From positions 434,001-498,000 of the forward strand of contig CAVUFN010000016.1 of the NCBI GenBank assembly GCA_963740765.1: a stretch of DNA of 64,000 nt, read 5' to 3'. The notes under the pieces were generated by a model. The model made no database searches and was not told where the DNA came from. It saw nothing but the letters and a program-made list of their open reading frames with translations. Made by a program: the position numbers and the translations under genes. This stretch comes from DATLGB01 sp963740765. Lineage in GTDB: Bacteria; Actinomycetota; Thermoleophilia; Solirubrobacterales; Solirubrobacteraceae. Position 1 is the stretch's first letter. Each line of letters opens with the position of its first letter. Of the stretch, positions 51,398-60,767 are shown one piece after another.

Positions 51398-54300
51398 ATG
51401 AGTGATGCCGTCTCGCAGATTCCGGTCCCGTTCGCCCTGACGGTCGAGGAGGTGCTGGGCGTCGCCCCGGACGCCTTCGTCAGTGTCGATGGGGATTGGC
51501 GATTCGTTTACGTGAACGAGGCCGCCGAATCGCTCCTCGACCGCCGCGCCGCCGACCTCCTCGGCAAGGACCTATGGGACGAGTTCCCGGACGCGGTCGA
51601 CTCGACCTTCTCCCGCGAGTACGAGCGAGCGGTCCGCGAACAAGCAACCGTCAGGTTCACCGAGTTCTTCGCGCCGCTGGGGCGCTGGTTCGAGGTCCAG
51701 GCCGTCCCGCAGCGCCTGGGCCTGTCGATCTTCTTCCACGACGTGACGACCCTGAGGGAGGCCGAGCAGCGCGCGGCCCGCCTGGCGGCGAGGCACGCGA
51801 GCCTGCAGGTCGTCACCACGGCGATGGCCGCCGGCGCCGATCAGGCCACCTTCTTCGATCTGGTGTGCCAGGAGACCCGCGGTCTCGTCGATGCGGCGGG
51901 CGCCCAGCTGGTGCGCTTCGAGGACCGCTCCTACGAGGTCATGGCGACGATGGCGCCCGAGGGCGGCGGTCACCCCGCGATCGGTGAGCGCTTCGACGTC
52001 CCGCCCGACGGCGACCTGGCGCGGGCCCGCGACGGCGAAGTCGTGGTGGTGGCCAGCGACGCCGGCGCGGTGCTCGTCCCGGTGCGCCACGCGAGTGAGG
52101 TCTGGGGGTGCCTGTCCGTCACCTGGGCGGCGGCCGTGCCGATCGACAGCGACACCGTCCCGTGGCTGCGCAAGTTCGGCGACCTGGTCGCGGTGTCGCT
52201 CGATATCGCGGCCACTCGGGCCGATCTGGCGCGGCAGGCGGCGACTGACCCGCTCACCGGGCTCGCGAATCTGCGGGCGTTGCACGCCGAGCTGGACGGC
52301 CACCTGCGACACGGCCACCCTCGCGGCGGCTCGGTCGCGCTGGCGATCATCGATGTCGACAGCTTCAAGCAGGTCAACGACGGGTTCGGTCACGAGGTCG
52401 GCGACGGCGTCCTGAAGGCAGTGGCGGCCCGGCTCCATGCGGCGTGCCGCGTCGGAGATGTCGCTGCGCGCGTCGGCGGTGACGAGTTCGCCATGGTGCT
52501 GAGCGGCTGCGACACGGCGACCGCGCTGGTCGTCGCCGAACGCGTCCGCAAGGAGATCGAGACCACGAGCGGAGAGCCCGGTCTCCCGGCGGTCACGGTG
52601 TCGGTCGGCGTCTGCGCGTGGGAGCCGGGCGCGACTCGCGAGATCATGCAACGCCAGGCCGACGACGCGCTCTACTGGGCCAAGCTGCATGGCCGCAACG
52701 CGTCCTGGAGCTACATCGCCGAACTGATGGACGGTGGCGGATCACTGGAGCGCATCAGGGCGCTGCGGCGTGCCGGGGCGGCGATCGATCCTGCCGCGAC
52801 CGAGGAGGGCGTCCAAGCGGCCCAGACGTTCTGGCAAGGGGCGCTGGACGGCCTGTCGAAGCACATCGCCATCCTCGACGGCGACGGCCGCGTGATCGCC
52901 ACCAACCTCGCGTGGCGGCGCTTCGCCGCCGAGAACGGCGGCGATCCCGAGGCCACCGGCATCGGTGCGGACTACCTCGCCGTCTGTGCTCGCAGCGACG
53001 CCGACCCGGTCGCCCGTGACGTTGCCGACCGACTGCGCGAGGTGATCGCAGGCACACGTGAGGACTTCGAGCTCGACTACCCGTGCCACGCGCCCGACGA
53101 GGAGCGATGGTTCACGGTGCGGGCGAGCCGATTCGGGCCTGGGAACCCGGTGCGCGTCATCGTCCACCATCAGAACATCACGGCGCGACGGCGGGCCGAG
53201 AACGAGAGCGCGTTCCGGGCGACGCTGCTGGACTCCATCGCCGTTCCGGTGTTCGCCAACGACGCCGAGGGCCTCATCACGTACTGGAACGCCGCCTGCG
53301 AGTCGCTCTACGGGCGGACCGCGCAGGAGGTCATCGGGCGCAGCGTTCGCACGCTCGGGGTCTTCGAGCTGGCCGACGACCATCGCGCCACCACACGCCA
53401 ACGACTCGCTGACGGCCTTGCGTGCGACCTGGAGGTCATCAGCGCCAACAGCACCGGCCGCCGGTTCGGCGTCGCGGTGAACATCGCGCCGCTGCGCGAC
53501 GCGCGCGGTGCGCTGACCGGGACGATCAACACGGTGTTCGACCTGACCGAGCGCAATGCGTATCAGCGCGACCTCCGCGCCGCTCGCGACTACCTGCGAA
53601 CCGTCACCGAGAGCATCGCCGAAGGCCTGCTGGTCTTCGACGGCACCGGGGTTGCGACGTACGCGAACCCTGCCGCACGGGCCCTGCTGGCCGACGACGA
53701 GCTGGCCGGGAAACCCATGGCCGACGCTCTGTACGGCGGCGCACCGAGCCGCCACGCCGCCGCGTTGCTGTCCCCGAGCGCAGGCGAGTCGGCGGGGATC
53801 GACAGCTTCCGGCGCGCGGACGGCACCGAGATCCCGGTGGAGTGGACCGCTTCGTCGTTCGCGCACGTCGAGGACCCGACCCTCGATGCGCACGCGGGCG
53901 GCAGTCGCGTCGTCGTGTTCCGCGACACCACCGAACGCCGCAACCAGGAGCAACGGCTGCAGGCCGCGCACCGGCAGCTCGAGCGTCGCGCCAGCCACCA
54001 GACGGCGCTCGCGGAGCTGGGGACGATGGCGCTGCGCGGCATGGCCACCGACGAGCTCATGCACGAGGCCGCCCGCCTGGTCAAGACGACGCTCGGTGCC
54101 GAGGTGACCGGCGTGCTCCCCTACGCGACGGGGGGCGGGCTCGAGATCGGCGCGACGGCGGGCGATGCAGACAGCATGCAACCGCCGGAAGCGGCGCGCC
54201 CCAACGAACCCGACATCGTCATGGAGCACATGCGCGACAAGAGCGACCCACTGGTGATCGGCGATCTGCGGGTCAGCGCGATCCGCGCGCCGGTCCTGCA

Positions 54301-55969
54301 GGCGGAGGGCATGGTCAGCCTCATCGTGGCCCCGGTCGGCGCGCCGGTGGGGCGCCACGGCCTGCTGGGCGCATGCAGTCGCAGCAGCAACGCCTTCACC
54401 GGCGAGGACGTGGCCTTTCTCCAGGCGATGGCGAACACGCTCGCCGGAGCCGTTGAACGTGCGCGCGCCGCCGACGACGCGCTGCGCCGCGAGGCCCAGC
54501 TCAACGAGGCGCAGCGGCTCTCGAACACCGGCAGCTGGGAGGTGGATCTGGAGAGCGGCGCCGTCGTGGCCTCTGATCACCTGCGGCAGATGCTGGCGCT
54601 CGGCGAGGGGCCGCTGCAAGCGGAGGACCTGTTCGCCCGTGTCCATAGCGAGGACCGCGACCTGCTGAGCGTGTACACGGACGCCGCAGCCGGTCACGAC
54701 GCCGAGGCGACGGAGGTGCGATACGTGGCCCCCGATGGCGAGACCCGGATGCTCCGCAGCGAGAGCGCCGAGGTCCTGGTGGGCGATCGCGGCACACGCG
54801 TCATGCGCGGCACGCTGCAGGACGTCACCGAGGCCCGCCGCGCCGAGGACGGCCTGCGCCGTTCCGAGGAGCGCTTCCGGCAGGGCTTCGACAACGCACC
54901 GATCGGCATGACGCTCATCGACCCCGCCTCGGGCCGGTTCCTCAGGGTCAACGACGCCTACTGCAGGCTCGTCGGCCGGTCGGCCGAAGAACTGCTGAAG
55001 CTCACCTACCGCGCCGTCGTCGTCCCGGACGAAGGCGAGGAGTCAGTACGGGACGCGTTCTTCGACGGGGACGGAGCGGTGCTCACTACGGAGGCGCGGT
55101 ACCTGCGCCCGGACGGCGAGATGGTCTGGGCCTCCATCAACTCCTCGCGTGTGCTCGGCCCGGACGGCAAGGTCGACGTCCTCTACTCGCAGGTCGTGGA
55201 CATCACCGCTCGCCGGGTCCAGGAGCAGGCGGTCCTCCGCGACCTCGAGAGGGTCGCCTGGCTCAAGGAGATCCACGCCGCGCTGGCGGAGGACCGGTTC
55301 GAGCTGTTCGGCCAGCCGATCGTCGACCTCGCGACGGGGAAGACGATCCAGCACGAGCTGCTCCTGCGCATGCGCAGCCCGGCCGGCGAGCTGATCGCCC
55401 CCGGCGAGTTCCTTCCGGTCGCGGAGCAGTACGGACTGATCCGGGACATCGACCGATGGGTGATCTCGCGCGGAGCCGAGATCGCCGCCACCGGCCTGGA
55501 CGTCGAGATCAACCTCTCCGGAACGTCCATGAGCGACGCCAGCGCGATCGTGGACATCGACACCGCGCTCGAGCGCACCGGTGCCGATCCGGCACGGCTG
55601 GTCTTCGAGATCACCGAAACCGCCGCCATCGAGGACGACGACAACGCTCGTCGCCTCGCACAGGGCCTGCGCGACCGCGGGTGCCGCTTCGCGCTCGACG
55701 ACTTCGGCACCGGGTTCTCCGGCATGAGCTCGCTCAAGTCCCTTCCGCTCGACTACCTGAAGATCGACCGCGAGTTCGTCAAGGACCTCTCCGTCAACGA
55801 AACCGACCGGCACGTGCTGGTCGCGACCGTCAAGCTGGCGCAGGCGTTCGGCCTGCAGACCATCGCCGAAGGCGTGGAGGACAAGAGGACCCTCGACCTG
55901 CTGCGCGAACTCGGGGTCGATCACGCGCAGGGGTACTTCCTGGGCCGCCCGGCCCCGCTGCCGGTCTGA
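51398..55969 (+). CDS. multidomain PAS/GAF/GGDEF/EAL cyclic-di-GMP protein
   Basis: A 1523-aa cytoplasmic protein from ATG 51398 (CGGGAG ribosome-binding site). Order: PAS (15-125), GAF (135-275), GGDEF (282-440; ARVGGDEFAMVLSG with an intact RxxD inhibitory site RVGD), three PAS domains (about 455-855), GAF (870-1020), two PAS domains (1030-1275) and EAL (1285-1520). The EAL domain reads ELL in HELLLRM, but keeps EINLSG, FEITET, the DDFGTGFSG loop, LKIDREFV and IAEGVED, so phosphodiesterase activity is plausible. Usually GGDEF and EAL are adjacent. Here about 840 residues of sensor domains separate them, so synthesis and breakdown may answer different signals. No membrane segment is visible. 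Confidence 0.93.
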   Translation: MSDAVSQIPVPFALTVEEVLGVAPDAFVSVDGDWRFVYVNEAAESLLDRRAADLLGKDLWDEFPDAVDSTFSREYERAVREQATVRFTEFFAPLGRWFEVQAVPQRLGLSIFFHDVTTLREAEQRAARLAARHASLQVVTTAMAAGADQATFFDLVCQETRGLVDAAGAQLVRFEDRSYEVMATMAPEGGGHPAIGERFDVPPDGDLARARDGEVVVVASDAGAVLVPVRHASEVWGCLSVTWAAAVPIDSDTVPWLRKFGDLVAVSLDIAATRADLARQAATDPLTGLANLRALHAELDGHLRHGHPRGGSVALAIIDVDSFKQVNDGFGHEVGDGVLKAVAARLHAACRVGDVAARVGGDEFAMVLSGCDTATALVVAERVRKEIETTSGEPGLPAVTVSVGVCAWEPGATREIMQRQADDALYWAKLHGRNASWSYIAELMDGGGSLERIRALRRAGAAIDPAATEEGVQAAQTFWQGALDGLSKHIAILDGDGRVIATNLAWRRFAAENGGDPEATGIGADYLAVCARSDADPVARDVADRLREVIAGTREDFELDYPCHAPDEERWFTVRASRFGPGNPVRVIVHHQNITARRRAENESAFRATLLDSIAVPVFANDAEGLITYWNAACESLYGRTAQEVIGRSVRTLGVFELADDHRATTRQRLADGLACDLEVISANSTGRRFGVAVNIAPLRDARGALTGTINTVFDLTERNAYQRDLRAARDYLRTVTESIAEGLLVFDGTGVATYANPAARALLADDELAGKPMADALYGGAPSRHAAALLSPSAGESAGIDSFRRADGTEIPVEWTASSFAHVEDPTLDAHAGGSRVVVFRDTTERRNQEQRLQAAHRQLERRASHQTALAELGTMALRGMATDELMHEAARLVKTTLGAEVTGVLPYATGGGLEIGATAGDADSMQPPEAARPNEPDIVMEHMRDKSDPLVIGDLRVSAIRAPVLQAEGMVSLIVAPVGAPVGRHGLLGACSRSSNAFTGEDVAFLQAMANTLAGAVERARAADDALRREAQLNEAQRLSNTGSWEVDLESGAVVASDHLRQMLALGEGPLQAEDLFARVHSEDRDLLSVYTDAAAGHDAEATEVRYVAPDGETRMLRSESAEVLVGDRGTRVMRGTLQDVTEARRAEDGLRRSEERFRQGFDNAPIGMTLIDPASGRFLRVNDAYCRLVGRSAEELLKLTYRAVVVPDEGEESVRDAFFDGDGAVLTTEARYLRPDGEMVWASINSSRVLGPDGKVDVLYSQVVDITARRVQEQAVLRDLERVAWLKEIHAALAEDRFELFGQPIVDLATGKTIQHELLLRMRSPAGELIAPGEFLPVAEQYGLIRDIDRWVISRGAEIAATGLDVEINLSGTSMSDASAIVDIDTALERTGADPARLVFEITETAAIEDDDNARRLAQGLRDRGCRFALDDFGTGFSGMSSLKSLPLDYLKIDREFVKDLSVNETDRHVLVATVKLAQAFGLQTIAEGVEDKRTLDLLRELGVDHAQGYFLGRPAPLPV

Positions 55970-56001
55970 CCGAGCGCGGCGCGTTCAAGCCGACGAGCGC
56001 C

Positions 56002-56391
56002 TCAGCCGGGCATCGTCTCGCCACCCGGCCACGGCACCTCCACCGAGTCCTCGGTGGCGGCGTTGCGGGCGACGACGTACTCGATCGTCTCGGTCTCCGA
56101 GAGGTTCTCGAGGATGTGCGTCTCGTGCGACGGGACGTACAGCAGGTCGCCGGGCACGACCTTGATCTCCTCCTCGAAGTTCTCGCCGCAGCGAATCAGC
56201 ATCTGGCCGCGCAGCATGTACAGCGAGCTTTCGCAGTTGGAGTGGTAGTGCGGTCGCGAGGTGGCCCCGGGCGGCACCCGGAAGACACCCATGAAGATGT
56301 TGCGTGCGCCGACGGTCGCCTGGCTGATCTCGGCGCCGCCGATCACGCCGCGCGAGGTGTCGTGGTCCGGGGCCGGCTTGACGATCTTCAC
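56002..56391 (-). CDS. cupin-domain protein
   Basis: A 129-aa single cupin from GTG 56391. Motif 1 is PPGATSRPHYHSNCESSLYMLRG with two His and a Glu for metal binding; motif 2 is VPGDLLYVPSHETHILEN with the third His. It could be a small oxygenase, isomerase or binding protein for an oxo acid. The GTG overlaps the stop of the indolepyruvate oxidoreductase (GTGA), so the two are translated together, suggesting a step in arylpyruvate metabolism or protection of the enzyme. The specific activity is not known. Confidence 0.88.
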   Translation of the reverse strand: MKIVKPAPDHDTSRGVIGGAEISQATVGARNIFMGVFRVPPGATSRPHYHSNCESSLYMLRGQMLIRCGENFEEEIKVVPGDLLYVPSHETHILENLSETETIEYVVARNAATEDSVEVPWPGGETMPG

Positions 56392-59300
56392 GGCGTGACT
56401 CCTTCGATCTGGGTTCGCAGCTCGGCCACCCGTTCGCGGTAGCGGGCGACGTTGTCGAGCTTGATGTCCTCGTACCCGCGGATCATGTCCGGGAGCTCGG
56501 CCAGCTCGACGCACAGCCGGTGCGTGGTCGGCGTCACGCGAGCGAGTGCCCACCGCACGAGCTCCTCGTACTCCCCGATCAGCGCGCGCTCGACCTTGCG
56601 GACCTCGGCCTTGCCGAACAGGTCCGCGCGCGTGCCGCGCAGCCGCCGCATCCGGTACAACGAGCGCAGTGCGGGATCGAACCAGGGCCCGAGGCGGAGC
56701 TTGCGCTCCATGCCCATGGCGCGCAGCAGCGGCGGGTGGAGGTTGACCTGGACGCGCGCGCCGGGCCCGAACTCGGCCTCGATCCTCGCGCGCTCGACGG
56801 GATCGAGGTGCAGCCGCGCGACCTCGTACTCGTCCTTGTAGGCCATCAGCTTGAAGAGGTGGCGAGCGACCGCCTGCGTGAACGCGGCGCCGTCCGTCGT
56901 GTCCGCCGCACGGATCGTCTCGACGAACTGCGTGTAGCGCTTGGCGTAGTCGGCGTCCTGGTAGGCGACGAGCTCGCGCTCGCGCAGCGCGACCATCTGC
57001 TCGAGCGTCTGGGTCAGCACCGGCGCGGGCGTCACGCGGGCGATCGCGTCCGGGTCCGCCACCACCGCGCGACCCCAGGCGAACGCCGCGAGGTTGTTCT
57101 CGACCCCCGCGCCGTTGAGCCGGAACGCCTGCTCCATCGCCTGTTGGGACACCGGCAGCAGGCCGCGCTGGAAGGCGGCGCCGATCACGATCGCGTTGGC
57201 CGGGAGGTGATCGTGGAACAGCGCCTGGGACAGCGCCTGCGCGTCGAGCAGCACGTTGCGCTCCTTGCGCGTGGTGCGCTCGATGCGGTCGAGCTGCATC
57301 TCGATGGCGGGCATCGACCGGTCCGGGTCGGCGACGACGGCGCCCGTCGCGGTCGCGCTGGTGGAGACGACCGCCGTGGTGCGCTCGGGCGAGGCGGTGC
57401 GCAGGTTGCGCGCCTCGGCGCCGCCGAGCGGGTCGAACACCATGTAGGCGTCGACGCTTCCGGGTGCGGCCCGGTTGGTGCCGTCGATCGGCTCGTCGGA
57501 GATCAGCACGTCGGAGACGACCGGGCCGCCCTTCTGCGCCAGGCCGGTCTGGTCGAGCGAGCTGACCTCGAGGCCGTCGAGGTGCGCCGCCATGCCGAGG
57601 ATCTGGGAGACGGTCACGACGCCGGTTCCGCCGATCCCGATCATCCGCACGAGCGCCGTGCGTGGCCCGGGCTCGGGGTCGGGCAGGTCGGCCGGCGGCG
57701 CCGGAGGCACGAACGCCTTCGCCCGCTTCGCGCCGTCCTTCGCCGGGATGACGGTGAGGAAGGACGGGCAGTCCCCTTCCAGGCAGGAGTAGTCCGTGTT
57801 GCACGAGGCCTGGTGGATCTGCGTCTTGCGGCCGAACTCGGTGTGCGTGGGGATCACCGAGAGGCACGAGGACTTGCGTCCGCAGTCGCCGCAGCCTTCG
57901 CAGACGCGCTCGTTGATCGCGACCTGGAACGCCGGCGGGGCGATCTTGCCCCGCTTGGTCAGCCGGCGCTTCTCCGCTGCGCAGACCTGGTCGTGGATCA
58001 GCACCGTCGTGCCGGGGATCGCGGCGAGCTCGCGCTGGGCTTCGTCGATCTGCGAGCGGTCGCGGACCTCGGCGATCGGGTCGAGCGCCACCCCTCGGTA
58101 GCGCGACATGTCCTCGGTCGTGACGATGATCCGCTTGACGCCCTCCAGCGCCAGCCAGCGCGTCAGCTCGGGCACCGAGAGCTGGCCGACCACGTCCTGC
58201 CCGCCGGTCATCGAGACGAAGCCGTTGTAGAGCAGCTTGTACGTGATGTTGGTTCCGGCCGCGGCGCTCGCGCGGATCGCCAGCGAGCCGGAGTGGTGGA
58301 ACGTGCCGTCGCCGAGGTTCTGGGTCAGGTGCTCGTTCTCCACGAACGGCGCCATGCCGATCCACTGCGCCCCCTCCCCGCCCATCTGCGTGATGCCGGC
58401 GATGTCACCCTTGCCCTCGCGGTTGAGCAGGATCATCGTGTGACAGCCGATCCCCGCACCGACGAGCGTGCCCTCGGGAGCCGGCGTGGAGCTGTTGTGC
58501 GGGCACCCGCTGCAGAAGAACGGCGTGCGCGACATCGGCAGCGGCCGCGCCATGTAGCGCGACGTCGTCTCGATCGTGCTGACGCGCGCCTCGAAGTCCT
58601 CGTCGGTGACGCGGCGGCGGACGCGCGCGGCGAGCGCGATCGCGATCTCGTCGGCCAGCAGCTCACCCTCGGGGTGCAGCAGCGCGCGGCCGTCCTCGTC
58701 GAGCTTGCCGACGATCCGCGGCGCGTCCGGCGTCCCGTAGAGCAGGTGCTTGATCTGCTCCTCCATGAAGGGCAGCTTCTCCTCGACGACGACGATCTCC
58801 TCGAGGTCCGCGGCGAACTCCCTGAGGGTCTCGCGGTCCAGCGGCCACGGCATCCGCACGTGCAGCAGCCGGATCCCGCGGCGTTCGAGCGCCTGGTCGT
58901 CGAGCCCGAGCATCGCGAGGGCGCTCTTGAGCTCCCGGTAGGTGCGGCCCGCGGCCATGATCCCCAGCCAGGCATCCCCGCGCGCGCCGCCGATGTCGTC
59001 CAGCCGGTTGGCGCGCGCGTACTCGCGCGCCACTTGGAGGCGCACGTGCAGCAGCGAGCGCTCGAGCGCCATCGAGTCGGGCGCCAGCAGCAGCCCGTTG
59101 GGCTCGTGCACGAACGGGCGGCCGTTGAACTCCACCTCGGGCAGGATCGGCGTCACCCGGTCGGGGGCGACCTCGGCGGTGCCGGCCGAGTCCGCGACCG
59201 ACGTGACGATCTTCATCGCCGACCACAGGCCGCTGGCGCGCGACAGCGCGACGGCATGGCGGCCGAGGTCCAGCACCTCCTGGACCGTCGACGGGTACAG

Positions 59301-59825
59301 CACCGGGATGTGCAGCGCGGCGAGCGTCGCCTCCGCGGCGCTGGGCAGCGTGGAGGACTTGCACCCGGGGTCATCGCCGACCCACAGGACCATCCCGCCG
59401 TGGCGGCTCGCCCCCTGGAAGTTGCCGTGCCGGATCGCGTCGGCGGCGCGATCGAGGCCGGGGTTCTTGCCGTACCACCAACCGGTGACCCCGTCCACCT
59501 GCGCGCCGGGCCGGCCGGCGACCAGCTGGGTGCCGATCACGCTGGTGGCCGCGAGCTCCTCGTTGAGCCCGGGCTGGAAACGCACGTTCCACTGCTCTGC
59601 GAGCTTCCCCAGCCGCAGCATCTCCTTGTCGATCCCGCCGAGCGGAGAGCCCTGGTAGCCCGAGACGAACGCGCCCGTGTTCAGGCCGGCGCGATGGTCC
59701 GCCCGGCGCTGATCGAACGGCAGCCGCACGACCGCTTGGAGGCCGGAGCAGAAGATCCGGCCGTCGGAGAGCTCGTACTTGTCGGAGAGGCTGACCTCCC
59801 GCAGGTCATGGTCGCTGACGCTCAT
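56388..59825 (-). CDS. fused indolepyruvate:ferredoxin oxidoreductase family protein
   Basis: An 1145-aa protein from ATG 59825. The N-terminal pyrimidine domain has FVSGYQGSPLGGIDKEM and VGDDPGCKSSTLPSAAEA. The TPP domain has FFCSGCPHNSSTPAPEGT, AGIGCHTMIL and ITQMGGEGAQWIGMAPF. A 4Fe-4S region follows with CEGCGDCGRKSSC and a second Cys set SCNTDYSCLEGDCPSF. The gamma domain has MIGIGGTGVVTVSQILGMAA and LDQTGLAQKGGPVVSDVLIS. This matches the long one-polypeptide IorA-IorB fusions of bacteria, which oxidatively decarboxylate indolepyruvate or other aryl- or branched-chain 2-oxo acids to acyl-CoA. A TACCAT box 8 bp before the ATG suggests a leaderless mRNA. Confidence 0.93.
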   Translation of the reverse strand: MSVSDHDLREVSLSDKYELSDGRIFCSGLQAVVRLPFDQRRADHRAGLNTGAFVSGYQGSPLGGIDKEMLRLGKLAEQWNVRFQPGLNEELAATSVIGTQLVAGRPGAQVDGVTGWWYGKNPGLDRAADAIRHGNFQGASRHGGMVLWVGDDPGCKSSTLPSAAEATLAALHIPVLYPSTVQEVLDLGRHAVALSRASGLWSAMKIVTSVADSAGTAEVAPDRVTPILPEVEFNGRPFVHEPNGLLLAPDSMALERSLLHVRLQVAREYARANRLDDIGGARGDAWLGIMAAGRTYRELKSALAMLGLDDQALERRGIRLLHVRMPWPLDRETLREFAADLEEIVVVEEKLPFMEEQIKHLLYGTPDAPRIVGKLDEDGRALLHPEGELLADEIAIALAARVRRRVTDEDFEARVSTIETTSRYMARPLPMSRTPFFCSGCPHNSSTPAPEGTLVGAGIGCHTMILLNREGKGDIAGITQMGGEGAQWIGMAPFVENEHLTQNLGDGTFHHSGSLAIRASAAAGTNITYKLLYNGFVSMTGGQDVVGQLSVPELTRWLALEGVKRIIVTTEDMSRYRGVALDPIAEVRDRSQIDEAQRELAAIPGTTVLIHDQVCAAEKRRLTKRGKIAPPAFQVAINERVCEGCGDCGRKSSCLSVIPTHTEFGRKTQIHQASCNTDYSCLEGDCPSFLTVIPAKDGAKRAKAFVPPAPPADLPDPEPGPRTALVRMIGIGGTGVVTVSQILGMAAHLDGLEVSSLDQTGLAQKGGPVVSDVLISDEPIDGTNRAAPGSVDAYMVFDPLGGAEARNLRTASPERTTAVVSTSATATGAVVADPDRSMPAIEMQLDRIERTTRKERNVLLDAQALSQALFHDHLPANAIVIGAAFQRGLLPVSQQAMEQAFRLNGAGVENNLAAFAWGRAVVADPDAIARVTPAPVLTQTLEQMVALRERELVAYQDADYAKRYTQFVETIRAADTTDGAAFTQAVARHLFKLMAYKDEYEVARLHLDPVERARIEAEFGPGARVQVNLHPPLLRAMGMERKLRLGPWFDPALRSLYRMRRLRGTRADLFGKAEVRKVERALIGEYEELVRWALARVTPTTHRLCVELAELPDMIRGYEDIKLDNVARYRERVAELRTQIEGVTP

Positions 59826-59833
59826 CCGCGCCT

Positions 59834-59839
59834 ATGGTA
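59834..59839 (-). promoter_or_regulatory. -10 box of leaderless indolepyruvate oxidoreductase gene
   Basis: Minus-strand TACCAT is 8 bp before ATG 59825 and lies in a local AT-rich patch (TGGTAAACAACC on the plus strand), unusual in this GC-rich window. Confidence 0.5.
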
Positions 59840-59895
59840 AACAACCTTGACCACAAGCGGCGAAGTGCCGCTTCCTGGTCGCGGCAGCGCGCGGA

Positions 59896-59968
59896 AGCCG
59901 ACGAGCGGATTCGAACCGCTGACCCCTTCATTACGAGTGAAGTGCTCTACCAGCTGAGCTACGTCGGC
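59896..59968 (-). tRNA. tRNA-Thr (anticodon CGT)
   Basis: A full cloverleaf on the minus strand: 7-bp acceptor stem (GCCGACG/CGTCGGC), D arm GCTC...GAGC, anticodon stem CTTCA/TGAAG around loop CTCGTAA with anticodon CGT, and T arm AGCGG-TTCGAAT-CCGCT. It reads ACG threonine codons. CCA is not encoded. It lies between the indolepyruvate oxidoreductase promoter and the small membrane-protein genes. Confidence 0.97.
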
Positions 59969-60031
59969 AGGGTGCGCGCAGTGTAGAGACCGGCCGTGGT
60001 CCCGACTGACCGCCGATGCCGTACACCGGGC

Positions 60032-60214
60032 ATGATCCGTCACAAGTCAGCGGCGCTGTTGATCCTGGCGGCCGCCTTCGCATCTTTCCTCCTTTCGATC
60101 TCGCTGTGGTTCAGTGATCACAAGGACACCGGGGTCTTCGTCGGCCTGTGGGTCCCGTCCATCCTGGCCCTGGGCGCCTTCACGATGACCGCCATCGACC
60201 AGCGCGGGGACTGA
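60032..60214 (+). CDS. 60-aa small membrane protein
   Basis: From ATG 60032 (a longer in-frame reading to GTG 59996 has no support). It has two hydrophobic helices, SAALLILAAAFASFLLSISLWF and VGLWVPSILALGAFTM, joined by SDHKDTGVF. The second helix ends in TAIDQRGD. The pattern of a two-helix hairpin with a short polar loop is typical of small subunits of membrane complexes, but I do not recognise the family. It is followed 3 nt later by a second small membrane protein gene, so the two probably act together. Confidence 0.65.
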   Translation: MIRHKSAALLILAAAFASFLLSISLWFSDHKDTGVFVGLWVPSILALGAFTMTAIDQRGD

Positions 60215-60217
60215 GCC

Positions 60218-60385
60218 ATGAACGTGTTCATCTTCGTGTTCGGCTTCGTGGTCACGATCGTGGCCTGTGGTGCGGTTGGCACCATCTGGTGGGCAGCCCT
60301 GGGCGACGGGGAGACCAACGACGCGGCCCGGCGCGGGGAACCGACGGACTTCGACGAGACGCCGGCGGTGCGTCAGGCGATCTAG
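60218..60385 (+). CDS. 55-aa small membrane protein, partner of the preceding gene
   Basis: ATG 60218 to TAG 60383-60385. One hydrophobic helix (VFIFVFGFVVTIVACGAVGTI) is followed by WWAALGDGETNDAARRGEP and an acidic tail TDFDETPAVRQAI. The start is only 3 nt after the previous stop, which argues for an operon. No family is recognised. Acidic, cytosol-facing tails on tiny membrane proteins are often regulatory, but that is speculation here. Confidence 0.6.
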   Translation: MNVFIFVFGFVVTIVACGAVGTIWWAALGDGETNDAARRGEPTDFDETPAVRQAI

Positions 60386-60391
60386 CCGCCG

Positions 60392-60397
60392 TAGGGT
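60392..60397 (+). promoter_or_regulatory. -10 box of leaderless SET-domain gene
   Basis: TAGGGT is 7 bp before ATG 60405, giving the SET gene its own start inside the small-protein cluster. Confidence 0.5.
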
Positions 60398-60404
60398 GGC
60401 CGCG

Positions 60405-60767
60405 ATGGGCGAGCGCGACGCGGTGCGGGTGGGTGAGGGACGGCTCGGCCGTGGCGTGTTCGCCGCGCGGGATGTCGAGGAGGGCGAGACGCTCGAGCTG
60501 TGCCCGACGCTGGAGGTGGCGGACGGGGACGTGGCCGGCCGGCTCGGGGACTACGTGTTCCGGTCTGGGGCGGATCCGAACAACGTGATCCTGATGCTGG
60601 GCTACGGCATGCTCTACAACCACTCGTCCGAGGCCAACGCGGAGTACGTGGAGGACGACGACGGGTGGATCGCGTTCGTGGCCACCCGCGCGGTCAAGGA
60701 GGGCGACGAGGTGACGATCGACTACGGGGCCGAGTGGTGGGACACGCGCGGCCTCACCCCGGACTGA
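60405..60767 (+). CDS. SET-domain protein (putative lysine methyltransferase)
   Basis: A 120-aa protein from ATG 60405. It has the SET landmarks in order: GRLGRGVFAARDVEEGETLE (SAM-binding start), GYGMLYNHSSEANAEY (the NHS.xxN motif) and FVATRAVKEGDEVTIDYGAEW (the GEELTIDYG motif). It lacks pre- and post-SET regions and is among the shortest forms. Bacterial SET proteins can methylate lysines on histone-like or ribosomal proteins. The TGATG junction with the next ORF (stop and start share the A) indicates coupling. Confidence 0.88.
   Translation: MGERDAVRVGEGRLGRGVFAARDVEEGETLELCPTLEVADGDVAGRLGDYVFRSGADPNNVILMLGYGMLYNHSSEANAEYVEDDDGWIAFVATRAVKEGDEVTIDYGAEWWDTRGLTPD

Noticed and set aside
56520..59840. 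1106-codon plus-strand open frame
   Set aside because: Shadow of the indolepyruvate oxidoreductase on the opposite strand; no recognisable domain and Arg/Asp/Leu-rich composition.
59822..60043. 73-codon minus-strand frame across the tRNA
   Set aside because: It reads through the tRNA-Thr gene and its flanks and has no protein features.
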